A stretch of 64,000 nucleotides of DNA from Pseudomonas viridiflava (GCA_900596015.1 UVIF01000008.1:1-64000), one strand, 5' to 3'. Positions 37,116-46,070 are shown, counted from the first letter of the stretch. Numbers and translations are program-made. Notes: generated from the letters alone by a model not told the origin.

Positions 37116-37427
37116 ATGGCCCGCATTCCCGAAGCCGAACTGGAACGCCTCAAACGTGAGGTGTCACTGGTTCGGCTGATCTAGTAGCAGGGCCATGAGC
37201 TGAAAAAACGCGGCAAGGATTGGGTGATGTGCTGCGTGTTTCATGACGGAAGCACGCCCAGCCTGTCTGTCTCCGAGGAGAAAAATCTCTATCACTGCCT
37301 TGGCTGCGGGGCCGCAGGTTCGGTGATCAATTGGGTGATGAAAACTCAAGGCGTGTCGTTGCCGCACGCGGTCCAACTGCTGCGCAACGATGGACCGGTG
37401 GAGAGCATGGAAAAAGTCTTGGTCTAG
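37116..37427 (+). pseudogene. CHC2 zinc-finger primase-like fragment with two tandem stops
   Basis: From the ATG at 37116 the frame reads MARIPEAELERLKREVSLV, hits two consecutive TAG codons (37182-37187), and continues unbroken to a TAG at 37425. After the stops it shows the DnaG-type zinc-finger pattern: CCVFHDGSTPSLSVSEE then YHCLGCGAAGSVINWVM. These are the N-terminal ~100 residues of a CHC2 primase or DNA-binding protein; the TOPRIM and catalytic parts are missing. It is inactive unless the stops are read through. Such genes accompany XRE regulators on integrative elements, which suggests the kptA-xre-CHC2 trio is the remnant of a small island. Confidence 0.8.
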
Positions 37428-37443
37428 TCCTCTAAAGATTTAA

Positions 37444-37566
37444 TATGTCCCTTCAAACTATGGTCCAACATTTAGATACACGGGGACGGATGCAATCATA
37501 GTGATCAATGTTGAAGGTGAAATTGTCACCGGTTGGGGAAAATCAGCTGCGGGGACAGGTAAATGA
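37444..37566 (+). pseudogene. 40-residue end of another CDI toxin tip
   Basis: After an in-frame TAA at 37441-37443 the frame gives YVPSNYGPTFRYTGTDAIIV...GWGKSAAGTGK and stops at 37564-37566. The stop overlaps the next start (ATGA). It looks like the terminal beta-rich part of a toxin tip whose front was lost; family and activity are unknown. The overlap with an intact downstream ORF is the main support. Confidence 0.5.
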
Positions 37567-37820
37567 GTAGCCTCTTAACAAGCGCCCAATTACAGCTTTT
37601 ATTGGCGTTATGCTTTATGGCAGGAGAGCACCAACTGGCACTGGCTGAGAAACTACTTAATAGTTCATTATCATCAAGTGAGATGGATGAGCTTTGGGAG
37701 TTGATTTCTAATGAATTTTTGATAAGTGGCATAGAGGAAAGCTTCGAGCCGAATGGTTATGGCCTTGAGCTAGAAATGCTTCTGGATGCGGTCAACAGAG
37801 GTCGTGGTCAAGGTCGTTAG
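37563..37820 (+). CDS. Small orphan immunity protein
   Basis: 85 residues, acidic and helical, reading MSSLLTSAQLQLLLALCFMA ... ALAEKLLNSSLSSSEMDELW. No signal peptide. It begins within the stop codon of a truncated toxin tip (ATGA). The frame is intact although its toxin is not, consistent with retention of immunity after the toxin was displaced. The family is not recognised with certainty. Confidence 0.6.
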   Translation: MSSLLTSAQLQLLLALCFMAGEHQLALAEKLLNSSLSSSEMDELWELISNEFLISGIEESFEPNGYGLELEMLLDAVNRGRGQGR

Positions 37821-37842
37821 AGCTTCGTAATCTTTTTGCTCT

Positions 37843-38244
37843 TTGGTTGGGGCGAAAGCAGGGATGTCCGGTCTTCTCCCAAAACCTGGTTCCACAGCTA
37901 CTCCGGCAAATGGTGCAGGCGCTGGTGCGGCGTTCATGATAGATTCGAAGCAGTTAGGTAAAAAACTCGGTAAGCACGTTGAACATTTTGGCGGTAACGC
38001 GGCTAACCCAGCAGATCGTAAAATGGTACTCGAGAAAATTCATGACGTTGGCGGCAATCCTGAAAAGTAATCGCTGAGACATTTGCCGGGTAAGGAGCAA
38101 ATGGTGCTCGGGGTAGGTTGTTTTTCAGAATTAAGGGTAATGATGTAGTTGTTACAAAGCCTGATGGGTCATTCGTTACTATCCTGAAGGATAAGGTAAA
38201 TCAGAATTCATCTGTACAGAGCGCGCTGAAGGGAGGCGTCAGGT
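37843..38244 (+). pseudogene. Displaced CDI toxin tip, disrupted
   Basis: The frame from 37843 reads GSTATPANGAGAGAAFMIDS then KQLGKKLGKHVEHFGG and stops at 38068-38070. After a disrupted stretch (an in-frame TAA near 38090) it continues ANGARGRLFFRIKGNDVVV then KPDGSFVTILKD to a stop at 38242-38244. The IDSKQLGKKxGKH ... FRIKGNDVVVTKPDGxF pattern is one I recall from polymorphic toxin C-termini; activity unknown. Its stop overlaps the next ATG (TAATG), the toxin/immunity hallmark. Confidence 0.6.
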
Positions 38245-38568
38245 AATGAACTTTATTGACCCTATAAATGCTTGGCTGTTAACAGTGTTCGGGAAGAGCT
38301 TTTTGTGTATGATGAGATTCCAAAGGAAATAATAACCAGTGAGGGAGTACGCTTTAACTCGGTGAGTTAATATGGCGTTCCTCTTAAATAATTTTACGAG
38401 AATGACATTCCTCGTGTGACAATCAAAAAAAGTAGCACGCGCGTGCCAGAAAGTTCTGATCCCTATGTCGAGTTCAAACATACTACAGACCAAAGAACAG
38501 CTGCTTTTGGCAACCCGGTGACTAGGAAAAGCCCCGAAAACCATGCCTCAATTAACTTCTATCTGTGA
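38244..38568 (+). pseudogene. Fused debris: start of an immunity gene and end of a further toxin tip
   Basis: The ATG at 38244 opens MNFIDPINAWLLTV, which then shifts frame (REELFVYDEIPKEIITSEG) and ends near 38370: the front of an immunity protein. It is followed, again with a stop in between, by a toxin-like end VTIKKSSTRVPESSDPYVEF then KHTTDQRTAAFGNPV, stopping at 38566-38568. I read this as two modules joined by deletion. No active product is expected. Confidence 0.45.
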
Positions 38569-38944
38569 GAGTTGACGTGGATTTCTATGAGATTTTATCG
38601 CTCGCAAATTTTTATTTTGAAGATAGCTGCGTTGTGTCGATTGGTGAGCCTTCGGGATCAATTGTTTTGAGCTGGATACTACTCTTACCGAAAGTCACCC
38701 TCATTATCAAAAACCGAAACATGCAGAGCAGTATTGCTATGCCAAAGTTTTGTTGAGGTTTTTTAATACGGAATATATCTATTGGCAGGCTAGGAAGCCC
38801 TTAGGATTTGTGGGTAGCACTGGCGATCTGGCCTATGGAAATATAGATCGTTTTGTTAGAAATGATGGTGCTTACATCCTTTTGAGTAATTGGGGGTTAG
38901 TCATAATTCGGGGCGTGGAGGTAGAGGATGTTATAATGGATTAG
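38565..38944 (+). pseudogene. Immunity gene split by frameshift
   Basis: A GTG at 38565 overlaps the preceding toxin stop (GTGA) and encodes MRVDVDFYEILSLANFYFED before terminating at 38754-38756. The rest appears in a second frame (38750-38944), reading YIYWQARKPLGFVGSTGDLA to VEVEDVIMD. Together they would make a protein of about 120 residues. The AT-rich composition matches other immunity genes here. Confidence 0.5.
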
Positions 38945-38984
38945 TGGTGCAACAGAGGCCCACGCTCCAAGTGCTCAGCACAAA

Positions 38985-39687
38985 AATTCAATGCCTGCGC
39001 CGCCAACGACGGTGGTTGCTCCCAGGACGTTCTTCAGAAGTTCGTTACGCTGAGCCGTGAGCAGGAAATTGCAGCCTTCCAGTCTTGCGCTGCCAACCCT
39101 GACTCTTGCGCCACCACATCGTCGATGGTAGCCAACGTTCAGGCCAGGCCAGAGCAGAGCAGCTCAAAGACCTATTAGCAACGGCTGTGGCCCCCAATGC
39201 TCAGCACGTTTTTTCGCTCCTGCTGGCCGAGAACCATGAAGTTGAAAACGCCCTGGCACAGGTCACGGCGGGCGCCAGGGTCGATTCGGTTGTGCAGGAG
39301 CTGCAAAACCGGCTAGGGTTCAGCGACGCCCGGAAGGAGATGATTCGCGACGCTATGGTGGCGGCTGCGTCGATGGCGGTTGGGGGGAAGGCGGGTAGGG
39401 GTAGTGCGGGTGGGGGGAAAGGAACTGAACTACCGTCTTTGGCTAACAAGCCATTAGGATTGGGTTCGACAGGCAGATCTGTACCTGCCAATTTGAATGA
39501 AAAGCTCGCAATGGAACAAGCTATTTCAAATCCCGCAGCTGGTCGGAAGCTACCTGTTCCTATGACGGACTCCCGATGGCCGGCTGCAGATGGTTGGGTG
39601 AAGTCAGCTCAAAACATAAACGGTATTGAAATTCACTACGTCCGAAATTCTATTACTGGTGCCATCGATGATTTCAAATTCAAGTGA
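38985..39687 (+). pseudogene. Orphan cdiA-CT module (linker copy 1 plus a different toxin tip)
   Basis: The first ~430 bp repeat the cdiA linker (CAANDGGCSQDVLQKFV to MAVGGKAGRGSAGGG), but a 5-bp duplication near 39146 (caggccaggccag) breaks the frame. An open frame resumes from 39106 to 39687. Beyond the linker the tip is unrelated to the resident RNase: NEKLAMEQAISNPAAGRKLP, MTDSRWPAADGWVKSAQ, NGIEIHYVRNS and the ending DDFKFK. I recall this ending as a widespread polymorphic toxin domain but not its activity. If recombined into cdiA through the linker it would give an intact, different CdiA. Confidence 0.75.
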
Positions 39688-39693
39688 GTCAGT

Positions 39694-40113
39694 ATGATAG
39701 CTTTATGTACATCTATCCTTGGTGCGGCTATACCTTTATCCAAGCGTTATTTAGGGGAGATGGATCAGACTGATTACTCTCCGCTAGCGAGTGGTGAATG
39801 TTATACTATATACGGCTTGTTATTTATCTCTGATCGGGTAGATTTTTTAGTTAGGGCTCCTGATGACTTACCTTTCTGGGTCCCGAGCTACCTGTTTGAT
39901 TTGGTCGATTCTAGTGCTCCAACAGGGTGGGAGTTTTGTATTACACAGTCGAAGCCCGACTATAAAGTGCTATTTGATACGTTTGGAATCAACTATATTT
40001 TCGGATATTCATTGCTTGTGAATGAATATCAGCATTACGTAGGGATAGTTGAACGCGAGCCAGTGGAAATACAGCGATTCTTGGAAAACTTTCAGATGGA
40101 TGTGGGTGACTAA
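39694..40113 (+). CDS. Probable immunity protein for the DDFKFK-type tip
   Basis: 139 residues starting 6 bp after the toxin stop. Acidic, with several aromatic clusters (FWVPSYLFDLV, YIFGYSLLVNEYQHYV); no obvious signal peptide, although the first 16 residues are mildly hydrophobic and the true start could be an internal Met (residue 23). Frame intact. Role inferred from position only. Confidence 0.6.
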   Translation: MIALCTSILGAAIPLSKRYLGEMDQTDYSPLASGECYTIYGLLFISDRVDFLVRAPDDLPFWVPSYLFDLVDSSAPTGWEFCITQSKPDYKVLFDTFGINYIFGYSLLVNEYQHYVGIVEREPVEIQRFLENFQMDVGD

Positions 40114-40204
40114 TTATGGTTTGTGGATGTTAAGGTAGGTATGACATCCCGTTGCCACGAGTTGGTTCTACGGAAATCGAAAAATCTCTTGGTTTGTACG
40201 ATTT

Positions 40205-40946
40205 CAAGCTCCACGGGTGGCGAGTCCCTGCAGAAGTTTCTCGCACCGAGTCGTTAGCAGGTCATTGTAGCGTTGCAGTCCTTCGTTGAAAGTACTGAAT
40301 TTTGGGCCACTATATCGTCAATGCTTGTTAAAATTTTAGGACGGAGTAGTCCAAAGATATCTTAGCGACGGCTGTAGCTCCCAATGTTTATCACGTCTTT
40401 GCGCTCCTGCTGGCCGAGAACCATGAAGTTCAAAACGCCCTGGCACAGGTCACAGCGGGCGCCAAGGTCGATTCGGTTGTGCAGGAGCTGCAAAACCGGC
40501 TAGGGTTCAGCGACGCTCGGAAGGAGATGATTCGCGACGCTATGGTGGCGGCTGCGTCGATGGCGGTTGGGGGGAAGGCGGGTAGGGGTAGTGCGGGTGG
40601 GGGGAAAGAGGCAGGCTCCATTAGTACAGGCCCCAAAATCCCTCCAAAATTGCAACCTCTATCAAACCCTCCTCAGGGGCCAGTTATTCCTGCTGGCTGG
40701 GTGAGTCGACCAGGTAAAACACAAGGTAGTACAATCTATTATCCACCTGGTACCGACCCTAGCGCCCCAGGCAGCACATATATTCGGTTGATGCCTTCAG
40801 GGTCAACGCCTGTTCCAGGTTTGGAGAATGGCTACTGGATATCAGTGAAAAATGGGCAGCCTATAAACCCAGCAACGGGTGGAACCGGTGCTAGGGGGGA
40901 TACGCATGTGCCACTGCCACCCAATACCGTGCCGCCTAAGCGTTAA
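40205..40946 (+). pseudogene. Orphan cdiA-CT module (linker copy 2 plus another toxin tip)
   Basis: From about 40205 to 40375 the sequence aligns to the cdiA linker but is heavily decayed; from about 40380 to 40607 it is nearly identical (VQELQNRLGFSDARKEMIRD). The tip that follows is different again: proline-rich GPKIPPKLQPLSNPPQGPVI, WVSRPGKTQGSTIYYPPGTD, LENGYWISVKNGQPINP and the end HVPLPPNTVPPKR. I recall this tip type from polymorphic toxins but not its activity. The open part starts near 40479. It is not expressed alone, but the tip and 3' linker are intact enough to serve as recombination donor. Confidence 0.72.
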
Positions 40947-40955
40947 GAGTAAAAT

Positions 40956-41312
40956 ATGATTAGTGAATCAGATTTGGCAGAGTTAAAGTCCGTAGTGCTG
41001 ACAGGTATTACTATTGGGGTAGGTTCGCATATTCTGATTTTCGGAAATGGCGTAACCTTATTGATTCAGTGCCCTTTCAAAGTCAATAGTAAAAGCGGAG
41101 AGCAATGGGGGCACGGCGAGGATGTTGCTACTGCCCCGCTGTTGTTCAAATATTTGAATCATAAAATTGAGCATGCTTTCATGGAGGAGGGAGAAGTATT
41201 GGTGCTTGATTTTGGAGGTCAGGAGTCTTTAGCGATTTTTCCAGATTTAAATGGTTTGGAATCTTATGTTCTGACGACAAAGTTCGGTGTGTCTCCAGTG
41301 CTAGTGATTTGA
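40956..41312 (+). CDS. Probable immunity protein for the VPPKR-type tip
   Basis: 118 residues, ATG 9 bp after the toxin stop, frame intact. The N-terminal part is beta-rich (VLTGITIGVGSHILIFGNGV, TLLIQCPF) and acidic overall, with the end GLESYVLTTKFGVSPVLVI. It faintly recalls DUF6188-like small proteins found as immunity partners. Position is the main evidence. Confidence 0.62.
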   Translation: MISESDLAELKSVVLTGITIGVGSHILIFGNGVTLLIQCPFKVNSKSGEQWGHGEDVATAPLLFKYLNHKIEHAFMEEGEVLVLDFGGQESLAIFPDLNGLESYVLTTKFGVSPVLVI

Positions 41313-41686
41313 ATATAAAAGGAGCTCGACTCACGTCCTCAGCCAGCAAGACACTGCACTTAGGTTTGATCGGCAAATCTGGGATGCTAATGAGAGTGAA
41401 AAAACATCGCTGTGGAACAAGCCATTTCAAGTCCCGGAGCTGGTTAGCAGCGACTCATCCTGACTGTTGCGCCGACACCTCGTCGATGGTGGCAAATGCG
41501 CAGGCCAGAGCAGAGCAGCTCAAAGACCTCGCCGCCACGGCTGTCGCCTCCAATGCCCAGCACGTCTTTGCTCTCTTGGTGGCTGAGAACAATGAAGTTC
41601 AAAACGCCCTGGCACATGTAACAGCGGGCGCTAAGCTCGATTCAATCGTGAAGAAGCTGCTAAACCGGTTAGGTAGGGACGGCTGA
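41313..41686 (+). pseudogene. Right-end CDI debris: toxin-start fragment and linker copy 3
   Basis: 41330-41450 aligns, with shifts, to the start of the 39.4 kb tip (compare ggaacaagccatttcaagtc here with the 39510-39535 region). 41450-41686 is a diverged cdiA linker (SSMVANAQARAEQLKDLAAT, then AENNEVQNALAHVTAGAKLD) that ends at a stop before the MAVGG marker. No toxin tip or immunity gene remains. It marks the end of the array, just before the chemoreceptor gene. Confidence 0.65.
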
Positions 41687-41822
41687 GGCGCTTGAAGCCA
41701 AAAGTTACCGCTGAGCCTAAGCACTCATCTTGCCCCAACCGCCCAACTCCAGTAACCACCCCAAACAAGCCCCAAACGCGCACGTGGGGCTTCACACAAT
41801 CGCAGCTTTTCCAAACCCTACA

Positions 41823-43727
41823 TCACAAAACAAACTTACTCATCAGCCCCTGCAAATGCACACCCAGTCGCGCCAGCTCAACACTGGACGATGCCGTTTC
41901 CTCACTCGCCGAAGCCGTCTGCTCGGAGATGTCCCGAACGTTGATCACACTGCGGTTGATTTCCTCAGCCACCGCGCTCTGCTCTTCGGCAGAAGCGGCA
42001 ATCTGCTGGTTCATCGATTCGATGGTCGTGATGGATCGGCTGATGTTGCCTATGGAGGTGCCCGCATCACGGGTCAAGGCAACGCTGTCATCGGTCAGCA
42101 GGCGGCTGTTTTCCAGGGTGGTCGCTACTTGTGCGGTTCGGCTGTGCAGGCCGTCGATCAGGGTGGCAATTTCTTCGGTGGAAGTCTGAGTACGTTGGGC
42201 GAGGCTTCGGACTTCATCGGCGACCACGGCGAAGCCGCGTCCGGCCTCACCGGCGCGTGCGGCTTCGATGGCGGCATTGAGGGCCAGCAAGTTGGTCTGC
42301 TCGGCCACTGCCTTGATCACGTCGAGCACGCCACCGATCTTGTTGCTTTCCTGCTTCAGCTCGTCCATTGCAACTTTGGAGCGCCCGACCTCAGTGGCGA
42401 GTGTTTCGATCTGAATGACGGCCTTGGAAACGACGGCATCGCCTTCGCGCACTTCTCGAGAGGCACTGACGGCGGCATCCGAAGCCTGCTCGGCATTGCG
42501 GGCAACTTCCTGCACGGTGGCAGCCATCTGGTTCATGGCCGTGGCGACCTGGTCGGTTTCAGTGCGCTGGCTGTTCACACCAGCGCTGGTCTGCTCGGTC
42601 ACGGCGGAAAGCTGCTCGGCCGCGCTCGCGATCTGGGTGACGCCATCGCGCAGGCCGCCGATCAACTGGCGCAGGTTCAAGGTCATGCGGTGCATGCTGG
42701 TTTGCAGCAGGCCCAGTTCATCCTTGCGCGTTGGGGCTTCGTTGTGGGTCAGGTCACCATTGGCGACGCGGTCAGCCAGCTGCAGTGTTTCACGCAGCGG
42801 AATGACGATCATTCGGGTGATGATCCACGCCGCCAGGGCGCTCATGACGAGTGCTGCGGTGAGCCACAAAACCAACATCCGGTTGGCCTGATTGACATCT
42901 GCAAGGCGCAATTCAACCTGGTTCTGCGCCAGTTGGTTGGCCGAACCGAGCAGCGCTTCGATGTTCTTCGAGATCCCAGCCTGGCCTTGGTTGATGGTGG
43001 CTTGCGAAGACGAGAATCCATTGATGGCGGATCCATAGGCGTTCATCGAGTCCACCAGGCTGGCGACAGCAGCGGTATCCAGGCCGGAACTTGTCAGGCT
43101 TTTCATGTAGTCGGAGGCTGCGGCAATCGAGGCGACGGCCAGCTGTTGAGCCTCGGGTTTAAGGGTGTAGGTATACCCGCGAACGTCGAAGCGCATCTTT
43201 TGAAACAGCATGATTGCCCGAAGCACTGCATCGCGTTGCGCGGCGTCGCCATCCATAGAATTGGCCCGCCCATTCAGCTGTCGCAACTTTGCGTCTGCGG
43301 TGTCGGCCGCAGTGCCGAAGACATCCCTGCTGGCTTCACGCGCGTGGGTGGCAGCAATGATGCTGTTGTAATGATCCTTGTATTCCTTCATGGCCGCCAT
43401 GGCCGCTTTCACGTGAGGAATATTAAGCTCGGAATTCAATACGCTGTTGAGGTAGGCGAGATGGTTATCGAGATTTTCGTAGGCTTTCAGCCAGGTCGTG
43501 GCATTGGCGTCGTCAGAGTTCTGGCCATAGACCAGCCGTGCTATGCGCATGTCTCGCGTCAGTGTGCTGAGCTTGGCAATGTCCGTGATGCGCTCGCTGC
43601 GCTCACTCATGGAGGCGATGCCTCTCCAGCCCGTCAGGGCAATCAATACGGTAAGTATGATAACTAGTGTGAAGCCAAGTATTAACTTCGATCTGACCGT
43701 TAAGTTGGTTAAAGCACTTTTCAACAT
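41823..43727 (-). CDS. Methyl-accepting chemotaxis protein, probable HBM-type sensor
   Basis: 634 residues. TM1 lies at about 14-33 and a ~250-residue periplasmic, all-helical ligand-binding region follows. TM2 (about 283-305) leads to HAMP, then the signalling domain with the hairpin tip [19 protein letters not shown]. The size and helical nature of the sensor match the helical bimodular (HBM) class, which in P. putida includes receptors for organic acids such as TCA intermediates (McpS). The start is set at the ATG at 43727, with gagagg ahead of it; an in-frame upstream start adds 43 residues with no family match. Ligand unknown. Confidence 0.9.
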   Translation of the reverse strand: MLKSALTNLTVRSKLILGFTLVIILTVLIALTGWRGIASMSERSERITDIAKLSTLTRDMRIARLVYGQNSDDANATTWLKAYENLDNHLAYLNSVLNSELNIPHVKAAMAAMKEYKDHYNSIIAATHAREASRDVFGTAADTADAKLRQLNGRANSMDGDAAQRDAVLRAIMLFQKMRFDVRGYTYTLKPEAQQLAVASIAAASDYMKSLTSSGLDTAAVASLVDSMNAYGSAINGFSSSQATINQGQAGISKNIEALLGSANQLAQNQVELRLADVNQANRMLVLWLTAALVMSALAAWIITRMIVIPLRETLQLADRVANGDLTHNEAPTRKDELGLLQTSMHRMTLNLRQLIGGLRDGVTQIASAAEQLSAVTEQTSAGVNSQRTETDQVATAMNQMAATVQEVARNAEQASDAAVSASREVREGDAVVSKAVIQIETLATEVGRSKVAMDELKQESNKIGGVLDVIKAVAEQTNLLALNAAIEAARAGEAGRGFAVVADEVRSLAQRTQTSTEEIATLIDGLHSRTAQVATTLENSRLLTDDSVALTRDAGTSIGNISRSITTIESMNQQIAASAEEQSAVAEEINRSVINVRDISEQTASASEETASSSVELARLGVHLQGLMSKFVL

Positions 43728-44118
43728 GTTAGCCTCTCGAAATCGCTGTTTTAGTTTCTCCGGTCGGCTACTCCATGCCAGTGCTGCGTTCATCCAATCG
43801 GCAGCGCACAGGGAATCTTTAGCGAAGATTTTCACAAAAAGAAGTTTTTCTAACATGCTGCTTGAAACATGAAAAGTTCAATATATTTAAAGATAAATAT
43901 TGAGCCGGTCGAGGCGCCAGGAAGCTACTGCTCGCCTGCAAAATGGCAGCAACAGCGTCACCGTTGGGTGTTGGCACCATAGACACGAATACTGACGTTT
44001 GTCTGCGACGTGCATGCGGCACTCTTGGGTGCAAAGACGATTTGAAAGGCTGCGAGGGGTTGAAGCGATCAAGCTGAGATCGTGCAGCACAAGGGCGTGC
44101 TGGACGAAAAGGAGAAGA
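43728..44118. other. Gap between the chemoreceptor and tRNA-Arg
   Basis: 391 bp. The part next to the chemoreceptor is AT-rich (about 43800-43905) and should hold its promoter, but I see no clear consensus. No gene is supported on either strand. Confidence 0.5.
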
Positions 44119-44195
44119 TGGTGCACCAGACGGGATTCGAACCCATGACCCCTGCCTTCGGAGGGCAGTACTCTATCCAGCTGAGCTACTGGTGC
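44119..44195 (-). tRNA. tRNA-Arg (CCG anticodon)
   Basis: The minus strand gives a full cloverleaf. Acceptor arms are GCACCAG and CTGGTGC, followed by A and an encoded CCA. The D-arm is AGCTCAGCTGGATAGAGT, the anticodon stem CTGCC/GGCAG encloses the loop CTCCGAA with anticodon CCG, and the T-loop contains GGTTCGAATCC. Length 77 nt including CCA. Confidence 0.97.
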
Positions 44196-44503
44196 GACGC
44201 GGGCGCCATGATACCCATGTCGGGGGTGGTCGTCCATTGCGATAACCGGCACATCGTTTGTAATCTGCTACGGTGACACTCGCGCAAGCCGGGCATACCC
44301 AGGCTTGCAAGGCTTGTCGTTCTTTTTTTCGAACGGCTATTGTCCTTTGCCGCCATAGATCCTAGGATTCGTTTGAGATTTCAAACGCTCTTGTCTGGTT
44401 GCCGATGCGCATGCGTTCATCCATGCGGTATTTCACCTCAGCCCGGGCGCCTTTTCATCCCTCCATTCGTGCCGTCACGTACGGCGCCATCAAGGAAGCC
44501 GAC
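44196..44503. other. Upstream region of tRNA-Arg and gabD
   Basis: 308 bp between the divergent tRNA and gabD. Contains GCAAGCC ... GGCTTGC inverted arms near 44285-44310 and a T-run near 44323-44330; no gene. gabD has a purine-rich ribosome site (aaggaag) directly before its ATG. Confidence 0.5.
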
Positions 44504-45946
44504 ATGCAGCTCAAAGACACCTCGTTGTTCCGCCAGCAAGCCTATATAGATGGTGCGTGGCTGGGCGCCGACAGTGGGCAGGCCATCAAGGTCAGCAACC
44601 CTGCTACCAACGAAATTCTCGGCACCGTGCCGAAAATGGGCGCCGCTGAAACCCGCCGCGCCATCGAGGCTGCCAACAAGGCACTGCCGGCATGGCGTGC
44701 GCTGACCGCCAAGGAGCGCTCGAACAAGCTGCGCCGCTGGTTCGAATTGATGATCGAAAATCAGGATGACCTCGCGCGCTTGATGACGCTTGAGCAGGGC
44801 AAGCCATTGGCCGAAGCCAAGGGCGAGATCGTCTATGCCGCTTCGTTCATCGAGTGGTTTGCCGAAGAAGCCAAGCGCGTCTACGGCGACACCATTCCCG
44901 GCCACCAGCCGGACAAGCGTCTGATCGTGATCAAGCAGCCAATCGGCGTGACCGCCGCCATCACCCCGTGGAACTTCCCCGCCGCGATGATCACCCGCAA
45001 AGCGGGCCCGGCGCTGGCTGCGGGCTGCACCATGGTGCTCAAGCCTGCCTCCCAGACGCCGTTCTCGGCACTGGCGCTGGCTGAGCTGGCCGAACGCGCA
45101 GGCATTCCCAAGGGTGTGTTCAGCGTCGTGACCGGCAGCGCCGGCGACATCGGCAGTGAGCTGACCAGCAACCCGATCGTGCGTAAGCTGAGCTTCACTG
45201 GCTCGACCGAGATCGGTCGCCAGTTGATGGCCGAATGCGCCAAGGACATCAAGAAAGTGTCCCTGGAATTGGGTGGCAACGCACCTTTCATCGTGTTCGA
45301 CGACGCTGATTTGGACAAGGCTGTCGAAGGCGCGATCATTTCCAAATACCGCAACAATGGCCAGACCTGCGTCTGCGCCAACCGCATCTATGTGCAGGAC
45401 GGCGTTTACGACGCGTTCGCCGAGAAGCTGAAGGTTGCGGTGAGCAAGCTCAAGATCGGCAACGGCTTGGAAGAAGGCACCACAACCGGGCCACTGATCG
45501 ACGACAAGGCCGTGGCCAAGGTCAAGGAACACATCGCTGACGCGGTCAGCAAGGGCGCAACCGTACTCACCGGTGGCAACGCGCTGCAGGGCAACTTCTT
45601 CGAGCCGACCGTGCTGGTCAACGTCTCCAAGGACGCCGCCGTGGCCAAGGAAGAAACCTTTGGCCCACTGGCGCCGCTGTTCCGCTTCCAGGACGAGGCC
45701 GAAGTGATTGCCATGTCCAACGACACCGAGTTCGGCCTGGCTTCGTACTTCTATGCCCGCGACATGAGCCGTGTGTTCCGTGTGGCCGAGGCGCTGGAAT
45801 ACGGCATGGTCGGTATCAACACCGGCCTGATCAGCAACGAAGTGGCGCCGTTCGGCGGCATCAAGGCCTCGGGCCTGGGCCGCGAAGGCTCCAAGTACGG
45901 CATCGAAGATTACCTGGAAATAAAATACCTCTGCATTTCGGTGTAA
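44504..45946 (+). CDS. gabD: Succinate-semialdehyde dehydrogenase (NADP+)
   Basis: 480 residues. Oxidises succinic semialdehyde to succinate, the second step of GABA breakdown. Aldehyde-dehydrogenase landmarks are present: PWNFPAAMITRKAGPALAAG, the general-base Glu in LELGGNAP (about 256), FTGSTEIGRQ for cofactor binding and the nucleophile Cys in NNGQTCVCANR (about 288). Start at the ATG at 44504 with a good ribosome site; an upstream in-frame extension is unlike the family. gabT follows 124 bp downstream, so the two probably form an operon for GABA and polyamine use. Confidence 0.95.
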   Translation: MQLKDTSLFRQQAYIDGAWLGADSGQAIKVSNPATNEILGTVPKMGAAETRRAIEAANKALPAWRALTAKERSNKLRRWFELMIENQDDLARLMTLEQGKPLAEAKGEIVYAASFIEWFAEEAKRVYGDTIPGHQPDKRLIVIKQPIGVTAAITPWNFPAAMITRKAGPALAAGCTMVLKPASQTPFSALALAELAERAGIPKGVFSVVTGSAGDIGSELTSNPIVRKLSFTGSTEIGRQLMAECAKDIKKVSLELGGNAPFIVFDDADLDKAVEGAIISKYRNNGQTCVCANRIYVQDGVYDAFAEKLKVAVSKLKIGNGLEEGTTTGPLIDDKAVAKVKEHIADAVSKGATVLTGGNALQGNFFEPTVLVNVSKDAAVAKEETFGPLAPLFRFQDEAEVIAMSNDTEFGLASYFYARDMSRVFRVAEALEYGMVGINTGLISNEVAPFGGIKASGLGREGSKYGIEDYLEIKYLCISV

Positions 45947-46070
45947 CCCACCGCGCAGAACCCTTGGCGGCCGGCGGCCGCAGCAGTCGATCATCGTATG
46001 CTGCTGCGGTACTTACCGGCCGCTTTATCCTTGAATCACGCCGACCGATGAGCGGCGAATGAGGAATGTC

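Noticed and set aside
37182..37187. Read-through or recoding of the tandem TAG codons
   Set aside because: No recoding signal known for tandem amber codons in Pseudomonas; simple gene decay is more likely, fitting the missing catalytic part.
41730..43667. 645-codon plus-strand ORF opposite the chemoreceptor
   Set aside because: The minus strand has the unmistakable MCP signalling hairpin; the plus frame is its complement.
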